Below the pieces are notes generated by a model. That model had not been told where the DNA came from, searched no databases, and saw only the letters and a program-made list of their open reading frames with translations. A DNA stretch of 64,000 nucleotides from G963664935 sp963664935 (GTDB taxonomy: Bacteria; Pseudomonadota; Gammaproteobacteria; Methylococcales; G963664935), in assembly GCA_963664935.2 (NCBI GenBank), contig CAXXSE010000006.1, positions 186,001 through 250,000 on the forward strand, written 5' to 3'. How positions within the stretch are numbered: the first letter of the stretch is position 1; each line of letters begins with the position of its first letter. Shown here piece by piece: positions 46,780 through 56,944 of this stretch. A program made the translations under genes and the position numbers.

Positions 46780-46893
46780 TAGATCTAATCTAAAGGGATA
46801 GATCACCTTTTCGGGCAGGATTAAGTCCTGCAAGTTGAAGGCGCTATAGAATGACCTCCATCCAGTAGGTCATTCCGTAGCGCTTTTTTTTTT
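46780..46893 (+). ncRNA. Candidate small RNA of about 115 nt
   Basis: Between a perfect -10 box and a strong terminator lies no coding frame but ordered structure. There is a 5' palindrome, a hairpin GCAGGA-TTAAG-TCCTGC (46816-46832) and the large terminator stem. GGA triplets occur in an unpaired stretch (AAAGGGATAG) and near the middle hairpin. The next gene (porin) starts 228 bp after the terminator, so it could also be a leader. No known Rfam family recognised by eye. Confidence 0.45.
46841..46893 (+). terminator. Strong intrinsic terminator
   Basis: GCGCTATAGAATGACCT and AGGTCATTCCGTAGCGC form a stem of about 15 pairs with one internal mismatch around CCATCCAGT, directly followed by ten T residues (46884-46893). 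No protein gene precedes it for several hundred bases, which is why a small RNA is proposed upstream. Confidence 0.88.
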
Positions 46894-47120
46894 GCATCGG
46901 CAATAGTTAAATAGAAAAAATAGGGAGCTTGACTGTGCGAATATAGAATCGGTTTTGGATGTCCAAACAGGTAAGCCGACTCAATTCTTAATCGGTTAGT
47001 TTTGGTCTGAAAGCAGCCATTTTAAGCCAAATATTATCTCTATTTCAGCGTTTAAATAACATCTTAACAAGCACTTAGCTTAGTCCGACCTATTTCGAAG
47101 TTCAACCAAGACTAAAACGC

Positions 47121-48296
47121 GTGGAGCAATTAGAGCAACAACAAATAACCACGACTCAAGACCTCGCCACACAAACCCAGACTCACGAAGCAAAACCTGA
47201 AAAGGATGACGGTTTGCAATGGGAAGTGGGCGGTTATGCCAAACTGGATGCAGTATTTAGCTCCAATAGTGCCGGTGCAAATAGTATAGGGGATGAATTT
47301 CTAGTGAACGGATTGATTCCGGCAAAGGATACTCGTAACGAAGGCGATCAACTCAAGCTCACCGCACGAGAAAGCCGATTTTGGGTAAAAACACATCTGC
47401 CCGTTTCAGACGGCAGATTCAAAACCTACATAGAAGGGGACTTTTTTGGAAACAAAACAAATAGTTCCGAAACACTTAATAACGATGCTGATTTTCGCTT
47501 GCGGCAAGCATATGGGGAATTCGCCATGGAACCCTATGGTCAGTTTCTGTTGGGCCAAGCCTGGACTACCTTTCAAAATTTATCGGCCTTTCCCCATGCA
47601 ACAACTTTGGGCACATTGCCGGGACAAATCTTTAGTCGACTACCGCAAGTGCGTTGGACGTGGCCATTTGATAATGGAAGTATGCAGTTTTCCGTAGAAA
47701 ATCCCGAAAGTAATTTACGGAACACCACTAATACCGCTATTCGCCCAGATGATGATCGTTTTCCCGATTTCGTTGTTCGAATCAATTGGGAAGAAAATTG
47801 GGGCTCTGTATCTCTGGCCGGTTTGTTGCGGGAACTGCGCTGCGACATGGACAACATTTGTGATGATGAACAGACTGCTTGGGGAATCAGCTCAGCAGGC
47901 CGTTTTCTACTACCGGGTAAAGACAATTTTCGTTTTCAAGCAAACTGGGGCGATGGAATTGGACGCTTTATTTCCGGTACCGCGTATCCAGGGGGTATTG
48001 TGGACTCTCAAGGCAAGATTGAAAATGTCGCTGTCAGATCCCTCATGTTAAGTTATCAACATTGGTGGAATGATCGCTGGAGTTCCGCATTGATTTATAA
48101 TATCGCAGACGCAAATGATATTTCATCGGTCCTCGGAGCCATTGAACAATTAGAGACTTATCATATGAATCTTATGTGGTGGCCGGTGAAGAGATTTCGT
48201 CTAGGGCTTGAGTACCTTCGTGCGGAAAATGAGTTGGTGAATCGTGCTAAAGGTGAGCTAAACCGGGTGATTTTTTCGTCAAAATTTATTTTTTGA
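47121..48296 (+). CDS. DcaP-like outer-membrane porin, N-terminus incomplete
   Basis: 391 residues from GTG 47121. A short coiled-coil lead (VEQLEQQQITTTQDLATQTQ) is followed by beta-barrel sequence beginning EVGGYAKLDAVFSS. RLRQAYGEFAMEPYGQFLLG, QAWTTFQNLSAFPH and FSRLPQVRWTWPF match the pattern of DcaP-type porins. It ends in alternating residues with a C-terminal aromatic (FSSKFIF), the barrel-assembly signal. No signal peptide or good start is present. The frame stays open upstream to a TAG near 47080 (LSPTYFEVQPRLKRVEQ) without ATG, so the exported N-terminus appears lost. It may import small organic molecules if it can still be exported. Confidence 0.75.
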   Translation: MEQLEQQQITTTQDLATQTQTHEAKPEKDDGLQWEVGGYAKLDAVFSSNSAGANSIGDEFLVNGLIPAKDTRNEGDQLKLTARESRFWVKTHLPVSDGRFKTYIEGDFFGNKTNSSETLNNDADFRLRQAYGEFAMEPYGQFLLGQAWTTFQNLSAFPHATTLGTLPGQIFSRLPQVRWTWPFDNGSMQFSVENPESNLRNTTNTAIRPDDDRFPDFVVRINWEENWGSVSLAGLLRELRCDMDNICDDEQTAWGISSAGRFLLPGKDNFRFQANWGDGIGRFISGTAYPGGIVDSQGKIENVAVRSLMLSYQHWWNDRWSSALIYNIADANDISSVLGAIEQLETYHMNLMWWPVKRFRLGLEYLRAENELVNRAKGELNRVIFSSKFIF

Positions 48297-48329
48297 ACCC
48301 TCATTCCAGCCAACAACGCGAGTATTAGC

Positions 48330-49295
48330 ATGAATCAATTGATAATAGCAGGAGTCATCGGTGTCTTATCCCTAATCCCAAACTTGGTGTGGAGTACGGA
48401 GAACGGCAGAGTTTACAAAGTAGGGATCTCAGTATGGACAGGTTATCCGACAAGTGTGCGGGGCTTTAAAGAATCCTTGACAAAAGCAGGCTTAATCTAA
48501 GGTAAAAACATCGAATATCTATACCGGAAAAGCGGGATAGATAAAGCCGAGCTTGCCACGATTGCCAACGCTTTTAAAGAGGCGGACGTGGATCTAGTCT
48601 ATTCGCTTACCACTCCCGGCACCATCATTATCAAAGAATTCATGCCGGAAACCACACCTATTGTGTTTTCCATCGTTACTTATCCCGCGGATAGTGGTCT
48701 GATCGAATCTCTTGAATATTCCGACAATAATCTGGTCGGTACAAGCAATTTCGTACCACTGAAAAACTACGTAAATTTGTTAACCCTTCTTTTGCCGGAA
48801 GCAGAGCGGTTGGCTATTTTCCATCGTAAAGGGGAGCCTAATTCGAAAATACAAGCTTCAAATATGATCCGTTTACTGCGTAGAGCGGGTATTGAATCGA
48901 TCGATCTGGAACCGGCGACCCTTGAAGAAGTGCAGGAGATGGCTTTGGCTCTAGTCGGTAAAGTCGATGTTTTTATGACCACCACGGATACCTTAATGCA
49001 GGGTGGCGGCGAAAAATTATTGATTGACATCTCTCTTGATAAAAAAATCCCTATTATCAGCTCCAACAAAGTCGGCATTGAAGCCGGCTCTACTTTTGGC
49101 CCTGTTGCCGACTTTTACACCTTAGGTAAGATATCTGGTCAGATGGCCGCAACTATTTTAACGCAACAGCTCAATCCCGCCAGTTTATCGTCCGAATTAC
49201 AAGATCCACCCCTCATCTTGATCAATCGAAGCAGCGCTAAAAAACTGGGTGTTTCCGTTCCGGACAATGTAAACAATGTTAGCTATGTAGAATAA
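48330..49295 (+). pseudogene. ABC-type substrate-binding protein (TrpX/COG2984-like) with in-frame stop
   Basis: ATG 48330 gives a signal peptide (LIIAGVIGVLSLIPNLVWS). VYKVGISVWTGYPTSVRGFK follows, then SLTKAGLI, a TAA codon (48498-48500, codon 57), and GKNIEYLYRKSGIDKAELAT in the same frame. Relatives have an acidic residue there (as in GLIEGKN), so a GAA-to-TAA change is likely. The remainder has VDLVYSLTTPGTI, TPIVFSIVTYP, NRLLRRAG-like helices and IPIISSNKVGIEAGS, typical of this periplasmic binding family. The sensor kinase gene starts 13 bp later, so it probably fed a ligand signal into that kinase. Inactive as written. Confidence 0.87.
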
Positions 49296-49387
49296 TCGAA
49301 AAGCATAAATGAAGCTTCGAGCCAAACTAATGTTGCTAGTGTTGAGTATTGTACTACCTATTACCATAGGGAGTCTTGTCCAATATG

Positions 49388-50770
49388 AAATGGCCCTGAA
49401 CGGGAGCCGTGATTCCAACGTGAAACGGCCCTGTACCTGAGGAGTAATTTCTGCTCATGATGGTCACCTATGGTGATCTATATGAGTGACAAAAAGATAA
49501 AAACATTGGATGACGTCCGCATCTTTCTCGAAGGAACTGTGGAGGTTGAGTTTTCAATTACCAACAAGGAAGAGCGCTACCAGTGGATTCGGCGTACATT
49601 GGTCAAATTCAGTTATATCTCTTGCAGCAAGAACGGTAAGGGATTGATCATCCGCTATCTGGAGCAGGTGAGTGGCTATTCTCCACGGCAAGTGAAACGG
49701 CTGGTACAGCAATACAAAAAAACCGGATACATCAAGCGCCAGCAGCGTACAGCATCGGGATTTGAACGCTTCTACCGCCCTGAGGACGCAGTGCTGTTAG
49801 CTGAGACCGACAAGCTCCATGGGACACTCTGCGGTGCAGCCACCAAGAAGATCTGTGAGCGGATGCTTTTGATCTATGAGGATTATCGCTATGAGCGCTT
49901 AGCAAAGATTTCGGTTGCCCATCTCTATAATCTTCGTCATTATACGTGTTATCAACGACAGCGCCGCCAGTTTGATAAAACCGCTTCAAAACGCTCTCAG
50001 ATAGGCGAGCGACGAAAACCCAATTCAGAAGGTAAACCAGGCTTTCTACGGATCGACACAGTCCATCAGGGCGACCTGGATGGGATCAAAGGGGTTTACC
50101 ATATCAATGCGGTTGATGAAGTCACGCAATTTGAATGTATATTCTCCGTAGAACGGATTACTGAGCGTTTCATGATTCCGGTCCTGGAGATGCTGATCGA
50201 AATCTTCCCTTTTGTCATCCTGGCATTTCACGCGGATAACGGTTCGGAATACATCAATCATACCGTGGCAAAACTGCTCGGAAAGCTCCATATTGACCTG
50301 ACCAAATCACGCCCACGCCATTCCAACGACAATGCACTCGCCGAGTCCAAGAACGGAACCATCATCCGCAAACATCTGGGGTACGACCATATCCCGGGGT
50401 ACTGGGCGCCTCAACTTAATGAATTTCACAGAGAGTATTTCAACCCCTATATCAACTTCCATCGTCCTTGCTTTTTTCCTGTCCCAAAAGAAGACAACAA
50501 AGGAAAGGTGAAAAAGAGCTATCCCTACAAGTTAATGATGACACCCTACGAGAAGCTCAAATCATTACCTGATGCAAACCAATATATCAAACTGGGGACC
50601 ACCTTTAAAAAGCTGGATGCAATTGCCTTCTCAATCAGCGACAATGACGCAGTCAAACAGATGAATGAGGCCAAACGTAAACTTTTCAAAACCATCTTTG
50701 AGCAGGAGCGGAGTATTGCCTGATTTGCCTCTTCAGGTAGATTCTCTACCCCTCTGTTTCAGGGCCATTT
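49388..50770 (+). mobile_element. Insertion sequence with rve-type transposase, inside the sensor kinase gene
   Basis: The ends carry AAATGGCCCTGAAC on the left (49388) and the inverse GTTTCAGGGCCATTT on the right (50756-50770). A second, related motif AAACGGCCCTGTAC lies near 49422. The exact boundary is uncertain by a few bases and I could not fix a target duplication. It has split a kinase gene whose two halves flank it. Confidence 0.85.
49470..50723 (+). CDS. DDE transposase with integrase (rve) core
   Basis: 417 residues. The N-terminal helix-turn-helix region (YLEQVSGYSPRQVKRLVQQY) is followed by the catalytic core: first Asp in GFLRIDTVHQGDLDG, second in ILAFHADNGSEYINH, Glu in NDNALAESKNGTIIRKH. 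The C-terminal part contains YFNPYINFHRPCFFP, common to IS3/IS481-like and related elements. I cannot assign a named IS family from sequence alone. It is intact, so the element may still be mobile. ATG 49470 or the later ATG (MSDKK, 49482) may be the start. Confidence 0.92.
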   Translation: MVIYMSDKKIKTLDDVRIFLEGTVEVEFSITNKEERYQWIRRTLVKFSYISCSKNGKGLIIRYLEQVSGYSPRQVKRLVQQYKKTGYIKRQQRTASGFERFYRPEDAVLLAETDKLHGTLCGAATKKICERMLLIYEDYRYERLAKISVAHLYNLRHYTCYQRQRRQFDKTASKRSQIGERRKPNSEGKPGFLRIDTVHQGDLDGIKGVYHINAVDEVTQFECIFSVERITERFMIPVLEMLIEIFPFVILAFHADNGSEYINHTVAKLLGKLHIDLTKSRPRHSNDNALAESKNGTIIRKHLGYDHIPGYWAPQLNEFHREYFNPYINFHRPCFFPVPKEDNKGKVKKSYPYKLMMTPYEKLKSLPDANQYIKLGTTFKKLDAIAFSISDNDAVKQMNEAKRKLFKTIFEQERSIA

Positions 50771-52572
50771 ATAGATTGGAATAGACTTTTAGGGGTCACC
50801 TGGTTGCTGTTGGACTGGTCTGAAAAATTTTTTCATAATCAAGCTGATAAGCACCTTAATGATCAACTCTTGATCATTGAAACCCAATTACAAGATACCA
50901 CGGAAAACGCTAAGCGCATCACTAAACTTATCGCCAAGAGAACCAATATTAAAAAGGTATTACATCTTGGGTCTAGTTTAGGGATAAACCAAACCCTAAA
51001 CCGGATTATGAAAATATACCCCTATTTTAATTATATTCTTGTTTTGGACGAAGATGGTGAGGTCTATGCGGCAAACACCCTGAATGCTCAAGGAAAAAAA
51101 ATAGACGGAGAAATGGTTTTGGGATTGAATGTGAAAAGCGTTTACGGTTTTGAACAGTTACTCAGTAATGAAGCTAGTGTCGGAATTCCAGGCGAAGACC
51201 CTTATTTATCGAAAATGGGTCTGGCACCAACCCAAAGCCAGTGGTTTTCCTCACCCGTATATAGACGTCGTCATTTGCTGGGTTGGGTAGTCGTTTCCTA
51301 TGATTGGCTGCATCAAATCAATACCTTATTTCGGCAATCGAAACAGCGATTGCTGCAGCGGAAAGACCCTGTAACTGAAATACTATTATTGGACCATGAT
51401 CAACGAGTTCTGACAGGCGGGGAACCTGGGACCATCTGGTCATCCGCGGAAAATGATTGGGTCGGTATGAAGTCATTTAAAATTCATACAGCGGAATTCA
51501 TGCTTGTTATCGCCAGTGATAAATCGCTATTGCTACAACCATTGATCAAGGCACAAACAACCATTTTTATTGGTGTGATTGTTACAACCATTGTCTTACT
51601 CGCGGGATTATTTGTTATACTCACCCATACCCTCATACGAAAAATCAGGAAATTGTATGAAGCGACCGAAGTCATCAGGGAAGGCAAACTTACTCATCGG
51701 GTTGGTTCATTGGGGAAGGATGAATTAGGAGATTTAGCCAATAACTTCAATAGTATGGCTAGCACATTAGGGGAGGCGCGTACCTCCTTAGAGCAAAAAG
51801 TTAAAGAACAAACGGCAGATATTCGGAAACAAAAAGAAGAATTGGAGCGATCAAATGAGGAGTTAGATAAATTTGCCTATGTAGCTTCCCATCATTTAAA
51901 AGCCCCGCTGAGAGGCATCGATCAACTAGCGACGTGGATTGTAGAGGATTTCGATGACAAGGATGCAACCAAAGATCATCTACGGGTGATGCGCAATCGC
52001 GTAAAACGAATGGGAAGACTGCTCGATGATTTACTAGAATATTCGCGTATTGGCCGCGCCGACTCAAAATTGAAAGAAGTTGATACCCGCGCTGTGTTAG
52101 AAATATCGTTCGAACTGGCTTCACCACCAGAAGCATTTCAATTAGTATTAGATCACCGCCTGCCTACTTTTAAAACACTCGCTGTTCCTTTTGAACTGGT
52201 GCTGCGCAACCTTATTAATAATGCTGTTAAACACCACGATCGTCAAGACGGAAAAATCACCGTGACGGTAGAAGATAAAGGGGATGCTTACCGGTTTAAG
52301 ATACAAGATGATGGCCCCGGCATTGCACCAAAACACCATGAAAAGATCTTCGAGATCTTTAAAACCCTTAAACCCCGCGACCACGTGGAAGGTAGCGGCA
52401 TGGGGTTGGCGATGATTAAAAAAATAGTGACCACTTATGATGGTGCTATTACCGTCCTATCGGAAACAGGACAAGGCGCTTGCTTTTGTTTGGTTTGGCC
52501 AAAAATCATTGCCAGTGTGTAGGAAGACTCAGCCGATTCGGTACCCCAAAACAAATCTGAGAGAGTGACTAC

Positions 52573-54276
52573 GTGACCGTAGCTCCCAAAATCTTAGTCA
52601 TCGACGATGATGAACTCGATCGTAAAGCTATCCTCCGTAAGCTGCGCAATTATAATCGTGAAATAGAATGCGTGGAAGCAACTACCGGCGAAGAGAGTAT
52701 CACTGCACTCTCAAATGATACTTTTGATACCGTGCTATTAGATTATCGCCTGGCGGGCGAGACCGGTCTTGAAGTACTTAAGGCACTTAATTCGCATGAT
52801 CTTCTGAAGATGCCTGTCATCATGCTGAGCGGCATGGATGATGAAAATCTCATCCTGGAATGTTTAGAGAATGGCGCACAAGATTATCTGCTGAAAAATG
52901 AAATCAATTCGAAAACTCTTTTGCGCTCGATCCGCTATGCAAAAGAGCGTATGCAACTACTCAAGCAAGTCACTGCTTTAGCTCATTTCGATCCATTGAC
53001 AGGTCTCGCGAATCGCAGTCGATTTTATGAATTCCTAGAAATGGCCCTATTAAGAGCAGAGCGCCGTAATGACGTGCTGGCGGTTTTATACATAGACTTA
53101 GATCACTTCAAAGATATTAATGACACCCTAGGGCATGCCGCGGGCGATGCGTTACTGATCAACATCGCCGATAGACTCAAACAAGCCGTGCGTAAAACAG
53201 ATGTGGTAGCAAGATTAGGTGGAGATGAATTTGCCATCATCGCCGAAAATATTAAAATTAAACGAAATGCCGTTCCGGCTGCGGAAAAAATTATCGATTT
53301 GCTTGCCACTCCATACCGGTATGATCCTCATGTGATGAGTATCAGCCCAAGCATTGGTATAGCCCTTTTCCCCGAATGCGGTAAGAGCATAGAAGACTTA
53401 GTGCAAGCGGCGGACACAGAAATGTATCACGCCAAAAAGCAAGGCAGAAATAATTACCAATTTTTCAAATCCGAGATGCACGAACAAGTCATTGAAAGGG
53501 TGGTAATAGAAAATTCATTACGACATGCCATCGTGCGCAACGAATTAGAAGTTTATTATCAACCTCAAATCGATATTTCGACGAATCAGCCAGTCGCTAT
53601 GGAAGCTCTGTTGCGTTGGGATAATATTGCTTTAGGGAAAATAAGTCCCGGTACGTTTATCCCCATTGCCGAAGACACCGGCATTATTAACTCAATAGGC
53701 ACCTGGGTTTTATCTTCCGCTTGTCAACAAAGCAAACTGTGGATTAGCGAATGTCGGCTTGATGTGCCGATTATGATCTAAGTGAATGTATCTTTGATAC
53801 AGTTAAAAGATAGTGTTTTTTATAATGAATTGAAACGATTGATAAATGAATCCATCCTGGATCCACAACATTTAGTGGTTGAAATCACCGAAAGTGTGAT
53901 GACGGATGACCCCGAAGCATTGATTGTATTATTACAAAAAATCCATAATTTAGGCATAATGATCGCCCTTGATGATTTTGGCACAGGTTATTCCTCACTG
54001 AATTATTTACGGAAAATGCCCATTGATATATTAAAAATTGACCAATCATTTATTGAGCATATTGGTAAAAACAAAAAAGACGAAGCCATCGTTAAAACGA
54101 TTATCGCGTTGGCGCATAATTTAGACTTGCAAGTGATTGCTGAGGGCGTAGAAACCGAATTGCAAGTTGATTTCCTGAAACAAAATCACTGTAACATAAT
54201 TCAGGGCTTCTTTTTCAGTAAACCCATGCCAAATCATGCGGCAACGCAGTATCTTTTAAATTATGAAATGGCATAG
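52573..54276 (+). pseudogene. Receiver-GGDEF-EAL cyclic-di-GMP protein with in-frame stop in the EAL domain
   Basis: GTG 52573 starts a receiver (ILVIDDDELDRKA, phospho-Asp in VLLDYRLAGETG), then a GGDEF domain with intact RLGGDEFAII. An EAL domain follows, with MEALLRW, then TAA at 53779-53781 and directly VNVSLIQLKDSVFYNE in the same frame. LDDFGTGYSSLNYL, DILKIDQSFI and AEGVETELQVDFL come after it. One substitution thus cuts the EAL domain before most catalytic residues. The shortened protein could still make cyclic-di-GMP but not degrade it, which would change its net activity. It lies 50 bp after the split sensor kinase, its likely partner. Confidence 0.92.
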
Positions 54277-54334
54277 CCGATGCACTGAATCTCGTAATAG
54301 AACGGTCATTTATTTGTATCATCAGGAATGGTAA

Positions 54335-54769
54335 ATGGTTAAGAATACAAAAGAAGTGACGATTGTTCTGGTTGAAGACGATGATGTGGATGCTGAATCC
54401 ATTTCACGCGCGATAAAAAAACTAAAAATATTGAACCCTGTAATCCGAGCCTATGATGGTTTGGATGCACTATCGCAATTACGAGGTGAAGGTGACAATC
54501 CCGCGATTAGCAAACCCTACATCATATTGCTGGATATTAATATGCCGCGCATGGATGGTATTGAATTTTTGGAGGAGATTCGCGGGGACACCCTGTTACA
54601 CGATAGTATCATCTTTGTTTTGACAACTTCAAAAGCAGAAGAAGACCTCACGGCAGCTTTCAAAAATAATGTTGCGGGCTATGTCGTTAAATCAGAAATT
54701 GAAGATGGGTTCCAAGGTGTTTTAAAAATGGTAGAACATTATTGGAGAATTGTGGAATTGCCAGTTTAG
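54335..54769 (+). CDS. Single-domain response regulator (Rcp1-like)
   Basis: 144 residues. The acidic triad in VEDDDVDAESISRA, the phospho-acceptor Asp in IILLDINMPRMDGIEFL, Thr/Ser in VLTTSKAEEDL and Lys in GYVVKSEIEDGF are present. The long alpha-4 region is typical of stand-alone regulators that accept phosphate from phytochrome-like or hybrid kinases. It closes a four-gene set with the binding protein, kinase and receiver-GGDEF-EAL protein, and is the only intact member. Confidence 0.9.
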   Translation: MVKNTKEVTIVLVEDDDVDAESISRAIKKLKILNPVIRAYDGLDALSQLRGEGDNPAISKPYIILLDINMPRMDGIEFLEEIRGDTLLHDSIIFVLTTSKAEEDLTAAFKNNVAGYVVKSEIEDGFQGVLKMVEHYWRIVELPV

Positions 54770-55012
54770 GTTAAGAGGCAATCGCATACAAATCTCCATG
54801 TACGTTGATCTTTTTATGGTTTAACTGGTTGCCAGGTTAATCGCTTGGCAAACTTAGAAGCCCTCTTTGGATTTGAACGCAAATTTACTCCAGAATTAGG
54901 CATTGCTTAAATGTAACTCACGTTATTGAAAGAACACCTTGGGGGGGAAGCCCGCTGCCTACACAGTTTGTATCGCTCGAATTACGGCTTTGGGTCGATG
55001 GTGGAAGTTCAG

Positions 55013-55046
55013 AGTGGACAGTTTACTAGTAAACTGTTCACTTTTT
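55013..55046 (+). terminator. Intrinsic terminator after the signalling locus
   Basis: The perfect 20-nt palindrome ACAGTTTACTAGTAAACTGT is extended by AGTG/CACT pairing and followed by TTTTT. It lies about 245 bp after the response regulator stop; being symmetrical, it could also serve the opposite strand. Confidence 0.75.
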
Positions 55047-55159
55047 GATTGAATACGAAGCCTTCGAAAACCGGAGGCCTTTGTTTGTGAGCTTTGAAAA
55101 ATCTGTTTTGGCTGATAAAGTGCACGAATGTCATACAAACTCTTCACTTCTGACGAATG

Positions 55160-55552
55160 GCAACTCCTGGCCGAAAGCCGTCAGTGAACCTGATTTCCTG
55201 AACGTCCGCTTTAGAGTATTTCCAGCCGTTCGAATAGTTATCTTCAGTGATCGGTTTGGGTCGGTAACAGACAAAGATCATGTAATCGTTTAGATCCTAT
55301 CGAAGAATCTGTGGTTATTGATGGGTTTCGTTCCTCAACCCATCCTACAACTCATTGTTATCGCGTAGGATCGGTAGAGCGGTAGCGAAACCCATAAAGT
55401 AAAGGAACCAGGGGACTAAACGGTTACAAGATCATTCGTCCGAAAACCGACAAACCAGTCAATATAAATATCATTAGATGATAATAACTGGGTTCTGAGA
55501 GTGGGCGGCATAAGCCGAAGGGAGCCTTCCACCCTTGCAAGCTAAGTTCTTC
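55160..55552. repeat. Dispersed repeat copy interrupted by a MITE
   Basis: The sequence from GGCCGAAAGCCGTCAGTGAA to the GGCGGCATAAGCCGAAGGGA motif is repeated at about 59160-59390 with few differences. The copy here contains a 146-bp insertion (55282-55427) absent from the other. No coding capacity supported in either copy. Confidence 0.8.
55282..55427. mobile_element. 146-bp MITE with 8-bp target duplication
   Basis: Ends GTAATCGTTTAG and (inverted) GTAACCGTTTAG form 12-bp terminal repeats with one mismatch. AAGATCAT is duplicated on both sides (55274-55281 and 55428-55435). The related locus at 59262-59269 has a single AAGATCAT and no insert, i.e. an empty site. The inside holds GGGTTTCGTTCCTCAACCC and its partial inverse. 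No gene. Confidence 0.88.
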
Positions 55553-56380
55553 AAAGGCTTTCTCAACGACTAGCGCGGCTATTTCCTTCAATAGCGGCAC
55601 CCCACTTTAAACAAGCCTGAGTAACGGACAACCCTTGTCCGTCGCTCTGTAAGGTAGGATTGATGGCGAAGGTTTAATAGGGTATCCGATGTCATGATCT
55701 GGTTTACCGGTGGTGTTTGTTCACTGCGTTCACTCAAACTTCTGTAGTATACAAGGCCGCAAGATCTCGCATTAAAGAATTCTACGTGCAAAGGTGGGTA
55801 GCAGCCTTCGGCGTACGCCACCCACTCCAAACCACGTTGATCTTATTTGACGATCCATATTTTCACGAAGCTGTCTATTTTAGGGTGATAATGGGCAAAT
55901 ATCAGTTAACTTGAAATAGTTTTCATCATAGCGACAGCAGCGTGTTCGATACATTGCGAATGGCTCAATTCGACCCAACCCAGTTTTCGAGGGTAAATAA
56001 CTCCTTACATTAAGCCACCGGCTCTGCCGGTGCGATGCAAATAGGCTCTGCCGTTCCAGCGTAAAGATTTGTTAAATTCACTTGGTCATCCGTCAAGGTA
56101 ATAAGAAGAATTGGATCACGCTGAAACATCGGAAAAAACAATAGATGGAACATTAAGGGATTAATATTCAGAGCAGTTTCAAAAATATGTTTCCAGTTTG
56201 ATGTGGAATTATTTATTGAAAGTTATGCTAGTTCTTTGGGGTTGAGGATTCCACCTAAATATAAGCTCTTAGCCCCCTTCAAGGGGGCTTCCTCAAACCA
56301 CCCGCTATGCGGGTGGTACTTGATTGAATGACAGGGATTTCTCCGAAGCGGTCGTTCAGGAAGTCATGTTGGATGTCCGC
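55552..56380. repeat. Second copy of the 440-bp repeat, carrying a 324-bp insertion
   Basis: 55552-56001 matches 45730-46180 almost base for base, and 56326-56380 resumes the match to 46181-46235. The insertion at 56002-56325 is described separately. The remaining DNA to 56940 has no clear gene. Confidence 0.85.
56002..56325. mobile_element. Palindrome-associated element, IS200/IS605-like non-autonomous
   Basis: 324 bp absent from the matching repeat at 46180/46181. There are no terminal inverted repeats and no target duplication. Each end instead has its own hairpin: CACCGGCTCTGCCGGTG near 56017 on the left, and GCCCCCTTCAAGGGGGC plus CCACCCGCTATGCGGGTGG on the right (56271-56317). End hairpins without duplication are the mark of single-strand IS200/IS605 transposition. 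No transposase is encoded, so a Y1 enzyme elsewhere must act. Confidence 0.75.
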
Positions 56381-56944
56381 TCCATACTCATTGCCGACAT
56401 TCATATCTTCTGAGCGAAAGGCGGATTCCGACACGGTTGCGTTTATTCGATAAATTCGGTTGAAACCTATCAGCAGTACCTGGCTGCCACTATTACTTCA
56501 GGCAAAGGGGTTGTTTAATAAGAAGTTTTGAGTTCAGGTGTCCTATTGAAACTTCTTAGAGTAGGTTATGTCAGCCCCTATGTCGACGGTTGCTGATCTC
56601 TCGTTGGTTCTCACACCATCGCCAATCATCTCGCAGGCATAGAGGATTTAGCAAACTTGAATAATCGGCTTATCTACATTAGCATGGACCGATTATCGCT
56701 TGATCCACTTGGGTCTTTGTTGCAAAGATGACATCGATCGAAGATCGTTGCCTCAATCACAACCCTAAACGCTCGACCGCACCCACCCGATCCAATGTGC
56801 GGCGGTATCGTGAATAATGGGGTTCCCTCGGGGAGGGCAGTGAGGAAATATATGCTGGAATACGACGCAAGAGAAACAACTCCTATATGAATTGTGGTGA
56901 ATATCGTGTTCAATACCGGTAACTGCTAACCAGCGGTTCATGAG

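Larger units (their letters stand above)
49309..52522 (+). pseudogene. Membrane sensor histidine kinase split by an insertion sequence
   Basis: ATG 49309 opens KLRAKLMLLVLSIVLPITIG, the first membrane segment, and runs as SLVQY into the IS at 49387. After the IS the kinase continues as DWNRLLGVTWLLLDWSEKFF from about 50775, in a frame that rejoins if the IS is removed. Next come a periplasmic sensor part, TFIGVIVTTIVLLAGLFVILTHT-like membrane segment 2, HAMP, and a coiled coil. The HisKA box is FAYVASHHLKAPLRGIDQL (phospho-acceptor His) and the ATPase motifs are LRNLINNAVKHHD, IQDDGPGIA and GSGMGLAMIKKI. A fragment could start at TTG 50804 (572 residues) but without the first membrane segment. 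Confidence 0.9.
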
